From the NCBI GenBank assembly GCA_963457665.1, contig OY735231.1, positions 41,406,524 to 41,470,523 on the forward strand: a DNA stretch of 64,000 nt. The letters run 5' to 3'. Shown here in pieces: positions 23,611 to 35,164 of this stretch (positions are counted from its first letter, which is position 1; each line of letters starts with the position of its first letter). A model generated the notes under the pieces. It did no database searches and had not been told where the DNA came from. It worked only from the letters and a program-made list of their open reading frames with translations. Source of the DNA: Thysanoteuthis rhombus (taxonomy: Eukaryota > Mollusca > Cephalopoda > Oegopsida > Thysanoteuthidae). Position numbers and translations under genes: made by a program.

Positions 23611-24039
23611 CTGAAAATTTTCTCTTGTTCCCTTGGTGTGGTCTGTACACGTGATACTTATATACGCAGGTTTCTTCAGTTTTGAAGCAGTTCTTGCTGG
23701 CAATGTTTAGTTTTGGTTGATAATTACAATAGCTACATAGCTACCAGTAGACATTTATCAGATATGGACACATATCACCAGTTTATAGTATACCAATTTT
23801 ACAAGTAGACAACTACTTATTTCCGCGCAGGTGTCTCCATTGAACCATTTAAATCAGTTTCATGATAGAAAATAGTCTAGACAGTTACAACACGTATCAG
23901 TCCAGGTGAATGATTTGGTCCAGAGAATCACCCAATGCCTTGGGGATCTTTCTTGCTATGTAGTGATTGTGACAGGTATGTCATAGGTGGTGGGATCAGC
24001 AGAACGGACACTAAACCAAACAAGACTGCCTCAGTGTCA

Positions 24040-24490
24040 AATTCTACCCTCACTCCACAAGTGCAGCCTGTAAACGTGTCATATATAGATCGAAAAACGC
24101 AGCTATTTCAGACTGCAGTCTGAACGTTCGAAACAAAATTGTTTTCCCCTAATCATTCGGGAGAATGTGTGTGCAAAATTTCAATTTTCTCTTTTTCTCT
24201 ACATCTTTGTGTCACGTGCACCACTATTCCTACCACTCTTTGAGAGGGAAGTGTACAAAAATTCAAGTTTCTACAATGAACTGTTAGAACCGTACACGTG
24301 ACACATAGAAAAACGCTGATATGTCAGCCATTTGTCCAAATGTTTGAAAATCAAGAACCTCCTTTCTCACTTGTTCAGGGTTGGGTATGTGAAGGATTTG
24401 AAATGTCTATAATAAACAGTTAAGGCTCTATACGTGATTCAAACTTTTCAGTTTGTTGTCTGAACTTGAATGTCAACTCTCATTGTAGGA
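24040..24490 (+). repeat. Degenerate tandem array, three diverged units
   Basis: Three units of roughly 110-190 bp share an order of motifs: AATAAACAGTTA-like sequence, GTACACGTGACACATAGAAA or related, AACGCAGCTAT, GTCTGAACGTT, and GAAAATC. They occur at about 24068-24135, 24270-24355 and 24405-24480. A CACGTG core is present in two of them. The origin is unclear. Confidence 0.4.
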
Positions 24491-24689
24491 GTTTGACTGA
24501 AACACCATCACTTAAGGTTCAGGGGAAGAGATGCTTGTAAAACTGAGTGAATGAAGTGCATGACTTCAAGTTTAGGTTATTTATTTTTATTTAGCAGGGT
24601 TAAATCTTAGTAGTCTAATACAAAAATATTGTCGAGCAACCATAGCCATGAAAGATGGCGAAGGGTTCTGTCCTCTTTTATTTATTTGT

Positions 24690-24880
24690 TTGCTGCTGTG
24701 TGTCAGTTCATTTGGTTGCTTATTTCGTTACTTCTGTGCTCCTGGCTATACCATTTTGTCTACAGACTTAAAAATTCGCATCAGTACTCCATTGAACATT
24801 TAATTTCATTCTTTAGGAAAAATGTTTTTTGGCACTTCAGGGCCTTGTACTGACGAGTTTGTCGATTTGTTTGTCCCATC
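24690..24880 (+). repeat. Dispersed repeat family B, copy 1
   Basis: Family B reads CTCCTGGCTATACCATTTTG, TCTACAGACTT, GCATCAGTACTCCA, then TTTTTGACC..CAGGGCCTTATTCTGACGGG and GATGTTCCCAAGTGGAAAAC. This copy has the first half and the CAGGGCCTTGTACTGACGAG part. Confidence 0.6.
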
Positions 24881-24881
24881 A

Positions 24882-25150
24882 GTACTCCGCTAGACCCTTT
24901 CTAAAAAAAAGGGGCCTTATCCTGACGGGTCAATTTGTTCACGTGTTACAATTCTCCTAGCCATACTGTTTTGTCAACAGACTTGTACATTGGCATCGGT
25001 GCTCTATTATACCCCTTCAAGCTCGTTATTCGAATTTTTTTAGAAAAAAAAACTTTGTCCACTTACAGGGCTTATTCTGACGGGTTTATGAATAGCGTTC
25101 AGATTCTAGATGTTCCCAAGTTGAAAACGCCTGTGATGTCATGAATAGAA
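24882..25150 (+). repeat. Dispersed repeat family B, copies 2 and 3 in tandem
   Basis: A short copy (CAGTACTCCGCTAGACCC...CCTGACGGG) is followed directly by a fuller copy: CTCCTAGCCATACTGTTTTG, TTATTCTGACGGGTTTATGA, GATGTTCCCAAGTTGAAAAC and GTGATGTCATGAATAG. With copy 1, three lie in a row in the same orientation. Confidence 0.6.
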
Positions 25151-25429
25151 CTTATTCTGACCATATTTATTCTTCAAGGCAATTTTTCTTTTGCATGACT
25201 TCAAATCTTGAAGCTATGGTTATTCAGTTATTGATTGTGATGGCAAGTTTCATTTAGTTTTGAAAACGATCTGATATAAACATCACAATGACAAAATCAT
25301 GCATACTGAAGAGAGCACTCCTTGAGAGATTTTTCAAATGATGAAAAATCTCATATTTGCTAAATAGTTGCTGCTTTCAATCATAATTTCTCTGTTCGCT
25401 AATTATGCTACTACTTTTTGTTCAAAAGA

Positions 25430-25560
25430 AACTTTCGGGTTACAAACATTTCCTGACAATAGAGTTCACTATAGAAATTAATCCTAAGGGAAAAGTTACG
25501 GTCAATATGCCGCTAAACAAATCCATCCATCCAATCATTCATTGAAGGGAAATGTCCTTT
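25430..25560 (+). repeat. Retroposon 3' end, family I
   Basis: CAATATGCCGCTAAACAAAT followed by CCATCCATCCAATCATTCATT is the same terminus as at 19.27 kb, with a decayed 4-base tail. Confidence 0.5.
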
Positions 25561-25569
25561 CATCTTCTG

Positions 25570-27040
25570 AATTATTTTGTGACACTTTTTGTCGAAAAAA
25601 AGAATCTGACTAGATAACACGTTCGATCATAAAGTAATCATAATGATTTTACCTGAGCCCATATTTTAATAACTTTTATGGAAACGTGTTTTACCTGGAC
25701 TCATATTCTGACAGAATTTTATTTCTTTGGATTTTTTTTTTTTTTACACTCCACTCAATTCAGATTTTTCCTTTTTAAGGATCAACTTTGAGTTGAAATG
25801 TTTTCCCCCTTTTTGGCAAGAATACTAGTCATTGTAGTTTTCCTTGCGTTTTGCAAATATCAATTTGATGCAAAGGGAGGAAAGCCTTAAGCGATTGTAT
25901 CATAGTAACTTACAGAAATCATTTTCTATCGGAATAGAAGGGTTTGACCCAGCAGCTGCCAGGCTTGTTTTTGTTTGGTGCTTATCAGATAAAGTGGCAG
26001 AAAAGTTGATTAATGTCTCCTGGTGCCAAACATACCATTTGATTGTTTTGGATACTCTAAAAGAAAAAAAAACAAATCTTCCGAGACAGGTATAATGACA
26101 CAGTTTTGATTAGAAATGCCGAGAGGGGAGAATTTCTAACGATAAAATCGAACCCACGTATAGTATCCGTCAAAGAAAATCCCAAAAACAGATTTGTTTG
26201 TTGTGGAAGCAATATGGAATTGTTTGAGAAACAACATGACTCGTAGTTATCGATTTGTTCATTGAATTTTGTTCGAAATTATGAACAGTGATTATCGGTC
26301 ATGCGTTGTAAAATTAGAACAGACACTTGGCCTCCTGTCGCATTTGCTTCGTTGTAAATGGAAAATTGCCATCTCAGCGATTACCGTCTCTGCTCGAAAT
26401 ACAAAGAGAGGACAGTGTCTGTTTTATTTCTCTGTTGTTGTTACTGATCCAGTAGTATGGGCATCCATGCACAGATAATTCTTTGACAGTAAAACCAATA
26501 GAATATGAGAATGGCAGCGTGTAACGTTTGTAATGTTCCAAAGATTGAGTGTTCATAAAATAAAGACCTGTATTTGTCAATACCAAGCATAAGGGCCAGT
26601 TGGGAAATTACGTCATTCTGATAAGGGTGAACGGTAGCAGCAAGAATGGGACTTTATTTGACAAAGGAAAGGGGTGAGTCCAATAGTAAGTCCAATATGA
26701 ATGATATATCGAACTCTCGAATGATTTATTCCTTCTCACGTCTTATCGTTCTTAATTATTCAGCCCTTTCATAAATCTATCAATTTTCTGTAAGTATAGA
26801 TACTGGAAAGCATTGTATTGAAGAAATCTGACTCAACCATTTTTGTTATTTCATCCGAGTTTTTCTCGTGTACGCCAAGTGTATGACTCGTTGGTTTTTG
26901 TTGATGGAATCTTATAGTAAGAAAAAAAACTCTACATGGAGTTTGACAACATATGTTTGTGTAATCAGCGCAACAAGAGTTGCAACGACCCCTCCCCCCC
27001 CCTTTGATTCCTCTCTGAAAAAGAAAGATGTATACAACGG
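25570..27040. other. No recognised features
   Basis: A+T-rich DNA with a T run at about 25731-25745 and a C run at about 26993-27003. Short open frames only; none carries a recognisable motif. Confidence 0.45.
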
Positions 27041-27047
27041 GCCTGGT

Positions 27048-27290
27048 TAGTCACTCAATAAAAACTGTCATGTGACCAGTATGTTTAGGCAGCATGGGTG
27101 ATCAATTAGAATCGAAAAAAGGATAATCAATGAATACGTTACTTCTACCGCTTCATATTGGGCAGTAAAGTCCAATCTGTTTTTTAATTAAGCCCCAATT
27201 CTACCAGACACAAATCAAGGGACCAATTTAGCATAAACTTACATTGCAATTTGAACCAACCGTTTAAAACCTATCTAAGGGTTTTGAAAA
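27048..27290 (-). repeat. Dispersed repeat family A, minus copy
   Basis: Begins TTAGTCACTCAATAAAAACTGTCATGTGACC in family order and contains GGGACCAATTTAGCATAAAC and CTTACATTGCAATTTGAACC. The T-run and 5' parts are lost. Confidence 0.7.
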
Positions 27291-27304
27291 AGTGTTCGTG
27301 CTCT

Positions 27305-27500
27305 AGCCCTCTTCGTAATACCATTTCGTCTAAAGATTTGGAAATTCACATCAGTGCTCCACGAAACAAAATGTTATTGAATTTGAGAAACAAAGCCTTT
27401 GGGTGACCATTTTCCGACGTAAATATGAATAACATTTACATTCCCCCGGACTCATTGAAGGGTTTTTGACCTGTTCTAGATGTTCCCAGTGGATAATGTC
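27305..27500 (+). repeat. Dispersed repeat family B, copy 4
   Basis: CATTTCGTCTAAAGATTTGG, TCACATCAGTGCTCCACG and GATGTTCCCAGTGGATAATG match family B in order, with an internal diverged part. It directly abuts the family A copy on its left. Confidence 0.5.
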
Positions 27501-27559
27501 AGGAAAGAAGAAATAATTCCCATCATAATCTTCGAGGTTGCAAATATCTGCCTCCGTCA

Positions 27560-28000
27560 CACAAACAATGAAAATAATCGATGCTGTAAAAACCTCAATT
27601 CTACCAATTCCCTCACGAGTTCAATAGCCAGGAACACCTAAAAATTTACTACGAATCTAATTCAAGAGGTAAAAGCGTTATATTCCCTCTAAAATGCACA
27701 TCTTGCTCCAAACAATATATTGGAAAATCTGAATGGCCTTTCCACAGTAGATGAAACAATTATAGATACCCAATAAAACCGAGAGATTACAACAATCAAT
27801 TACCTGTAGAACAGACATCCTAATTAGCAAAGTAAGACGCTGATTTTACTGTTATAGGCTTTCTGATAACACCACGCAGAACCTAAAAATGCTCGTGTGG
27901 ATTTCCTGATTAGAAAACATTTCCCCCAATGGTCTCAAAAATAAACTAAACCATCCTGAAAACATATCATACTCCCCATGAAACACCAATAAATGTACTA
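27560..28000 (+). pseudogene. Penelope-like element GIY-YIG endonuclease remnant
   Basis: Penelope-like retroelements carry a GIY-YIG nuclease that nicks the target site. In the plus frame from 27665, residues SVIFPLKCTSCSKQYIGKS (27674 on) match the family's Cys-x2-Cys followed by the QYIGxT core, and WPFHSR follows, where the conserved Arg sits. After a stop, NNYRYPIK continues the domain. About 100 bases on, DADFTVI and, in another frame, SPNGLKNKLNHPENI (about 27932-27975) match the end of the domain. It is broken by several stops and shifts. It lies upstream of the reverse transcriptase remnant, the reverse of the usual order. Confidence 0.65.
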
Positions 28001-28560
28001 CATCTGCATAGATATGCACTTCATACATATATTCTCCCTGTTATAACAACCCATTCAAACTCTATAACAAGGCCTCTGTAAATTTGATATAATCAGCAAA
28101 CATCAACAATTACAATCAATTTTAGTATTTGATATATGAAAAATTTAGTGCAAATCCAACACGCTAGAATTTTAATTATAAATGGATTCGAACATACAAT
28201 ACACGCAAGAGCTATAGACAGCGTACAAACTTTTGCTTACCTATACTGTTACTATCACTTGTCTGTAGCTCTGCAAAATCTAGAATCTATCAACATACCA
28301 CAAAAATATTTCTCGACCTCAGAGACAACAGCATAATAAAAAGGATACGTTTGAAGTCGAGTGGATAAATATAAACCCTATAATGTGAAGTTAATGTACG
28401 GGGGTTGATAATATTGACATCTCCTTTTTTTGAAGATGACTATACAATTGAAACTGATAAGGGAATACTTTTAAAAAAAGAAAAATAGAATAATTTTGTA
28501 CATTCGCTCCTGTTCATGTGCCTTCCATATATTCACCCGTATATATTCATATAAAAAATG
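28001..28560 (+). other. Penelope-like downstream or linker sequence
   Basis: This continues the strongly A- and C-rich plus strand of the Penelope block. It has one open run (28136-28336) without a known motif. It may be the 3' untranslated part of a truncated upstream copy, or the linker of a permuted element. Confidence 0.35.
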
Positions 28561-29690
28561 CACAAAGGAAGCAACAGATAACCTATGAATGGCAAATACA
28601 GAACCAGCTCAGATTCAGGAATCCATCCAAACTGAAAAAAATATCCAGCTGAAACATTGATAAAATCACACGTTTTGGATCAAACATGGATTACCCAGAA
28701 CGGTGGGAACGAGTTTGCCCTTGATACACAACTTCAAAGTAAAACTAACACAATCAATTAACACGACAATTATAACGAGAAGTTACTATCATTACAGTGT
28801 GAGAAATCACAAACTTTCTCTGGACTCAATGAAAAAAAACTATCGGGTTCTGTGAAAATACAATTAAAGAAACAAAAACCGACATGGATACACTAGGAAA
28901 CAAAATAAATGATCAAACCAACCCTGAAAAATATAACGACGTTAAAACCGCGAACATCAAATACAACGACGAAAAAGGCAAAAAAAAACTTGACTGAAGC
29001 TAAACGACAAAACCTAGAAAACTACGATGGAACATCACCACGAAACAAAGCAGAAAAAGAAAAACAAACCGAAAAAAAAAAACAATTGACAAACACAATA
29101 AAACCCTGAAAAATGAACCATCCATGCGGACATTATCATGCTCTCACACTGACTCCTTCAAACCAACTAAAAAGCAAACTCACCTAGACCACAGCCAAAC
29201 CCGAACACAACCAACAGAGATTCCAAAAAATAAACCCTAAAATAACAAAACCACGAGTGCCTACAATGAATCTACCTACACGACACCGAGGATATCTCAA
29301 TTTTTAGTTGGTTGAGAGCCTGCACCAGAAATCATGTACCCTGATCCAAATCACTTATCTTCTTAACAATACTTTACGAATTTCACACGAATGATTCTGT
29401 CGAGTTTAAGTTTTCGGTTAAAACGACCCAGACAAAAGATCAATTCACTTAAGCAAACATGAATTTCACATAGACAAATTAAAAATACCGAATAAAAACC
29501 CTCTACACTTTGAAAGGAATGAGTTTAAACTAGACCTAAAAGCAAATTTTGGCTGATCTGAAAACCATGAAGTCATCCTCTTTGAGTATTTCTAGGATGA
29601 TAACAATTCATTCGCATCTAACAATACAGATATAACCATACAAACATTAGAAATAGCAAAATAAAGACGACCTTGTAAACCATAAGAAAT
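28561..29690 (+). pseudogene. Penelope-like N-terminal region, decayed
   Basis: Plus-strand sequence rich in Lys, Asn, Thr and Gln codons: QNGGNEFALDTQLQ near 28690, KSQTFSGLNEKKLSGS near 28815, TIKETKTDMDTLGNKINDQ near 28865 and a Lys-rich run to 29108. These look like the charged, possibly coiled-coil N-terminal region of a retroelement protein. Frames shift often. Position and strand bias link it to the reverse transcriptase remnant that follows. Confidence 0.4.
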
Positions 29691-29699
29691 GGCACCCAC

Positions 29700-30500
29700 C
29701 TCAAGACAACAACCCAACGAGAGGCACTCAAAAAATAATCATAACTCGAGCAGAGAAAGCGGTTGATATAGTCATTTGGGACATTAAGGAGTACCTCGAA
29801 GAAGTCAATCAAAATCTAGGAGCTGCAGAAATCTACCAAGACCTCATGTATGATTTCTTTGGTGTTCTGTGGTGGGGCCATAATTTATTGTCTAAATGAA
29901 ATGCATACAGACAATACAATAGACAAAAAAAATAGCACCCAAACTGATGAACACCAAAGCTGTTCATTTCTACTTCCAAAAATACAAAAAAAAAGAATAA
30001 TCCTGGTCGATAAGTTACCTTAATTAGCTGCGATACAACCAAATTATCAAAATAGAATTCACTGCCAAACTTGTAAAATTGAATATATGAGACACAACAA
30101 AGCTATCAAACAAAAAAAAAACAATACCACATGATTCTAATCACAATGATATTAGAATATAATGATCTCACATACTAATGCAACGAAGAATGTTTTGACA
30201 ATAAAAAAGCATCATACAGAAACAATCACACTAATGAACCATATTTTAACATCCAACAATTTTTAATTTCGATGGTAAACATTCCTTCCAGATTAATAAT
30301 TGTGCCATGGCATATCATACGCTATGATATATATAAGAAAATTTTGAGGAGACATCCACCCAGAAATTGAAGATTACTGCCTCTTCTACGCTAAATATAG
30401 ATAAGTTATTGCTTACTTGCTGAAAAGCCTGCCAATAGTCGGGATGTCAAGCTGGTTCTTGCCTTGATGCAGCCTTTGACCCTAAAGAGGAATGGAAAAA
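29700..30500 (+). pseudogene. Penelope-like reverse transcriptase remnant
   Basis: Reverse transcriptase copies element RNA at the nicked target. Motifs appear in order on the plus strand: ITRAEKAVDIVIWDIKEYLE (29741 on) matches the ADKGGAVVIxDxxxY block; FLLPKIQKK and, one base shifted in a run of nine A, NNPGR (29968-30009) match LPKIHK.NNPGRP; NFDGKHSFQINNCAMAYHT (30265-30321) matches the GKxYLQxxGTAMGT block; LFYA then IDKL (30381-30405) stands where the catalytic YxDD should be. The catalytic pair is therefore lost (Asp-Lys) and several frameshifts and stops occur. The element is dead. No downstream endonuclease was found to 31 kb. Confidence 0.7.
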
Positions 30501-30755
30501 AATTATCTCACGCAAAATGTTCATTTGACGATGACAACGACACTGCTATGCGGATGCAGGATAAAAACATGCACCTCGTGTGATGATTTAATGAAAACAA
30601 TATAAAATGTGATTAATCAATCTAGGCCAGCCAACAATACAACTCAAGTTCAAAGCAATGGAAAAATATGAAAATTATCCCCGCCCCTTACAAATGATGA
30701 ACAAAAAATATGAAACGTATAAAGTATCACTGAGACTGCACTCTTGCAAAAAAGA
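30500..30755 (+). other. End of the Penelope-like A-rich block
   Basis: The A- and C-rich strand bias continues to about 30750 and then stops, at a T-rich switch (GATTTTATTTTCCTCTCG). No motif of the thumb or endonuclease was recognised, so the element appears cut off here. Confidence 0.35.
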
Positions 30756-30759
30756 TTTT

Positions 30760-31320
30760 ATTTTCCTCTCGTGAGTAAAAGTCTTGTTCTTATAAAAAAA
30801 GTGAGTTTGATTAATTTTTGAATCGTAAGCATCACTGCATTAAAGTTATTCAGTTCAATGTACGTCTTCAGCGATAAAATGTGTCGTTTACAGATCGGCA
30901 CAGAAACCTTGAATGTGTAGATTGAAATGAAAACGCAAATAATCTTCAATTTTAAGTGTCGCAAAAAATATTTTCTCAACTAAATGACAACTTTAGAAAA
31001 GAGATTGCAACCATAATTTCCAAACGACAAGCGGTGATGTTCGCAGAGCATTGTCTCCACTAGTTTTTTGAAAATCAACCCCTTATTCCAAATTTTTGAT
31101 TTAATACTCACGATACGACATACTGCCAAAAGACGTTCAAGCGACGGTTTCTATTGAGTGACTCACCAGACTTGCAAACCAATAACTGCCAATATGAAAT
31201 AAAAAATTGGAACTATTCTAATACATCTCAAGTTATAATAAATGTCCCAATGAATTTCACCTATGTGAGCTTCATCAAAGAGGAGTGAAAAAAAAAAAAT
31301 ACGAAGTCAAATAGAAATTA
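30760..31320. other. No recognised features
   Basis: A+T-rich DNA between the Penelope block and a short inverted-repeat element. No shared repeat or gene was recognised. Confidence 0.5.
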
Positions 31321-31323
31321 ATT

Positions 31324-31599
31324 GAAGCGGAAGAACCCGGATATTGTTTACGTGGTCTGATTAAAGGGTTGTCATATTCACTTCAGTAGGAAAGGAGTCA
31401 TTAGTGACTGTAATCACTGTGTTTCAATCTATTAAATGTTTATGCATGTCTAAGTGGGTCATGCTACGGTTTTTGCTATCTCTGTTTATGGTCAGTTTGT
31501 GTGTGTGTCTTTAGTTTAATGGCCTCTCCCCCCACCAACGTGAGGCTGACATGATCCTTGACCACACCACGTAAACAGCATCTACGTTCTTCCGCTTGC
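31324..31599. mobile_element. MITE-like element with imperfect terminal inverted repeats
   Basis: The left end reads AAGCGGAAGAAC, three variable bases, GAT, two to three bases, TGTTTACGTGGT. The right end (31561-31599) is its reverse complement with few changes. Similarity may extend inward to about 48 bases per side. The interior has no coding sequence. No clear target duplication was found, so the exact ends are uncertain, and no second copy was seen in the window. Confidence 0.6.
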
Positions 31600-33590
31600 A
31601 GCAGTTTGTTTTACTCAGTCCATTCTCTACTTCTCCCTAATGACTCCTTCTCTTATGACTGAATTCTTTCATCTTTAGGATTATTTTCAGGTCCGCTGGA
31701 GCATTACGAGGATAGTTATGATCCTTTATGGAAAAAAAACTTACTGTGTCAAACATCTATTTCCAAAAATTCCACTTACGGAGTTCTCAAACTTTGTTTC
31801 ATGACGTAAGAGGAAATGAATTTGACTAGACATATTTGTTACTCCACAGATTTAAGAATTAAACATGATATCACCAATTTCGTATTTCGATCTTCAACTA
31901 AAAAACACTAGCCGGACGACAAGTTCCTGACACGACGAAATGTTGTTGCATTTCCCAGTGTAGCCAAATTAACTATTTCTCGGCTAGATCTGACTGTCTT
32001 TCGTTGTTTTTTGTTGTTGTTGTTTTTATTTTGATTTTTTTTTTGTTTGTTTCCTTTCAATTTATCTGATAAAAGTCCACGATAGCCGAAAATTGTCTTA
32101 TTCCCATTAGTAATTTATGGAATCTTAGTTATTCTATTTGATAAGTGAACTTTATCGCCAAAAACGTTTCAAATACTTATTTAAGGTTAGCTAAAAATGA
32201 AAACTTCAGCTGTTTTCAGCCATTTAAAAAAATATATCGTAAAGTGCCGTTTCTAAAAAGCTGCACCTAACTGCTTCTGGGCCCCTAATTATTTCCATTT
32301 TCTTCTCCGTTATGTATCACTTAATTAAATGAGTTAAATTCAATTTGTATCGTACGCAAAAAAAAATCATAAATTGTTTTATTTTTGTTGTTGACCTTCC
32401 TAATAATATATTTAAAAATAACCCGGAGCGACAAAAAAATAGCACAAAAATATTAAGTTTATTCCTAAGAATTCAAGATTTTAAGACTGTTGCTTGCTAA
32501 ATTTATGCAACGCTTTTCATTGTACATGCTTACCACAAAAAATACGTTTGTTTTTCATTGTTTTTTTGGTGGGGGGGTTAATAGAAAAATATTCTTTTTT
32601 TGAAAACATGAAGGCTGAGGTAACTTAATTGGATCAAATTATAATTTCAGTTGTTCTTGGATGAATTGTGTAAGAAACATTTGTTTAACATAAAATGAGT
32701 CTGCGTTCGCTCGAATATCCACGCAACGGATTTTTAGTTTAATGACTGGATATTCATTTGACCCTTTAAATTTTTCATTGTGTCTATTTGGGGAGCGACT
32801 ATTTAGTGGTTTGTTTTTTGTTTTGTTTTTTTTGTAATTTTTTTTGCTCGGGGTATATATTCGCAATCGGCTTTCAATCGTGATTGGTGAATGTTTTGAG
32901 TATCATTCTAAGGCGTTATTCGTGCAGCAATAAATGAATAGACTGATCAATATTAATATATTGTGCTAAATACGGAACCGTAAAGAGGTTTTGGAACTTT
33001 TATTCTCCACAAACATAAATTGACACATTGGAATCATCTGTATACCCTTAATTCGTAAGGTTTGTTGCATACGAAATATTGGATGAAAAAAAACACCGTT
33101 TTTTTTTAATTCTTGCATTGAAGCGGAAAGGGGCAATTTGTTTTTGATCATTGACGGTGAAAATTAATGGTTCAGATTCGATTTTAACACAAAATTTTTT
33201 ACTTCCAGTTATAGGCGCTTTCAATCTGTTACACCATCAAACCATCCGGAAATTTGTTAGTTTTTAGGAGGAAAACGTTCGGGTTTCACGGAGGGGACTT
33301 CTATTTGCAATGTAACAGTCTTATTTTTGGCATCAGTACGGCTCACAAGAGCTTTCAAAAGAAATTGGAAAATTCAAATTATTCTATAATTTTTTAATCA
33401 AAGTTTAGGTTGATGGTATTAAAGAAGGTAACAAAAAGCCATATTCAAACAAAGTAATTTCCAGATGGTTCTAAGGTTTAATGGAATGAAAGCTCTTGAA
33501 ATTGAAGTTAAGATTTCGTTGTTTGCTACATCCAGTTTTCGTTGCAGATTTTTTCATTCAATTTTATCACCGTTCGTACCAGTATAAACC
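31600..33590. other. Mostly featureless; repeat H block at 32.70 kb
   Basis: Several T-rich runs (32003-32050, 32818-32850). GTCTGCGTTCGC at 32699-32710 is shared with 17778 and 52016. No gene-like sequence was recognised. Confidence 0.45.
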
Positions 33591-33599
33591 CTCAAACAA

Positions 33600-33790
33600 A
33601 GCTGTCAACATAGCCAGCCAGAGCAACTTGAAAACTGAAGAAATCTATGTATGTATCACGAGTACAGGAAGCACCAATGGTGCTAGAGGACTGAGAATTG
33701 AAACATATTACCAGTTAACCCCTCTCCATGATTAAGTACTTTTGAAACAATTTTTCACGATTACTCCCTTTTAGAGGGAATATTGAAACG
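33600..33790 (+). repeat. Dispersed repeat family A, partial, with micro-inversion
   Basis: CTGTCAAC is followed by 33608-33643, the reverse complement of the family's TTTCTTCAGTTTTCAAGTTG...GGCTGGCTATGT segment. The forward order then resumes at CTATGTATGTATCACGAG and GAGGACTGAGAATTGAAAC. The 3' half is missing. Confidence 0.65.
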
Positions 33791-34689
33791 GGTAAAAGTT
33801 TTCTGAATGTTTTTGCAAAGTAAAATCGTTCCAAGTTATTTTTTATGCTGTTTCTGCGAGCATTTCCTTAGTTGAACACAGACAAATGTAGATGTTGTTT
33901 GCATGCTATCATATTTTACATCTGCATCGGTAAAGATTTCGGAAATGATCTGCTTCAGAAAAAGCATAATTCCACACCTGCTAACAATCAGTACACTTAC
34001 TGCGTATGTGAAACATCTCGAAGTAATAGACTATTGATAAGTGGAACGTTTCACGTGAGCTTTAGTATTGCACAGGTTAGTTTATTATCAGACACACTGC
34101 TGTAATGGCTGCAAGTCACGTGATATCACGAGTCTTTGCAGTTCCACTCATGTGACTTGACATCTCACATCATCAGTTTCTGCAAACATTTGAACATCTT
34201 TATTTTTATCTTATATTTGTAACCACATATTACGTCACCTCATGTGGTTTTATATAAGGGTGAATTCTACTGCCGACTGTCATGGTTTTGAAGCCTTGTG
34301 AGCTTGCAGGAGCTCACGTGATATCATAAAAAAATTATTAACCAGGATATTTTGGAGACTACTGCTCAGTGTAACGCATCCAAGTCCCACTTCGAACACA
34401 GACACCTTAGTCATAATCCAAACTCATTTGATATAAAGTGTATTACTTGCATAATTTTTATTTGTAGAATTCAATGCGTGGCTTATAAGTAGTACAGCTT
34501 CAGTCATCTATGCTTGGACTCCTTTTATCATATTAGTGTATAATCGGTTTGTTTGTAGTAAAGGAAATGTACTTAAAGGTGACAAGCTCCCGATATGGTG
34601 TCATTCAGTTAAGCCTACACCATTTACCTATAGCTCGGAGGAGAAATGGATTCATAACTTTTCTCAGTGTCATTAGGGTGAAGTGAACA

Positions 34690-34775
34690 TGGACTATCCT
34701 ACGTGGAGTTTGAACTCGGTTTGCAGAGTCCATTCTTCGAACTTGTATCCGATCGGCCACCTCACACCTCCTGTG
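34690..34775 (-). repeat. tRNA-like SINE head
   Basis: The minus strand reads GAGGTGGCCGATCGGATAC (an A box with one mismatch), TGGACTCTGCAAACCGAG (anticodon-arm-like) and GAGTTCAAACTCC (B-box-like). It is followed downstream by sequence I could not match to another copy. Confidence 0.45.
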
Positions 34776-34829
34776 TGTCTTGATAAGTATTTTTAGTAAA
34801 AATTCTAAGAGAGCTGCCAATCAATTACT

Positions 34830-34990
34830 CATTCGAGATTTTTAATCACGGTAGGGAAATGGCAATTTTATAAATCGGTCTGATTTAACATGTCAGGACA
34901 GATGAACAAAAGAGTTTATTCCCCTGAATAAGACGAGAACTGTTGTTGTTGTTACGGGGAAAAACGAAGTAAACTCCAGCCTCCGACTTG
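34830..34990 (+). repeat. Dispersed repeat family F, partial
   Basis: ATCACGGTAGGGAAATGGCAATTTTATA and, further on, GAAGTAAACTCCAGCCTCCG and ACTTGGACTAGAGTTCGAG match the later part of family F at 47.6 kb (AAAGTCAACTCCAGGTTTGG, ATTGGAATTTGAC). Confidence 0.4.
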
Positions 34991-35164
34991 GACTAGAGTT
35001 CGAGAAAATCTCGACGACAATGTTCCATCCTCAGCGTTAAACAAAATGTACAAATGGCGATTTTGATGCAAATTTTCCTTGCGAAGTTGATGAATAGGTA
35101 TAACAGTTTAAAAGCGTGGAGATATCGTTCACTGAGATATTTATATTCTTCTTCGGAGTTTGAC

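Noticed and set aside
27665..30405. Intact Penelope-like protein gene
   Set aside because: Many stops and frameshifts, and the catalytic YxDD is replaced by an Asp-Lys remnant.
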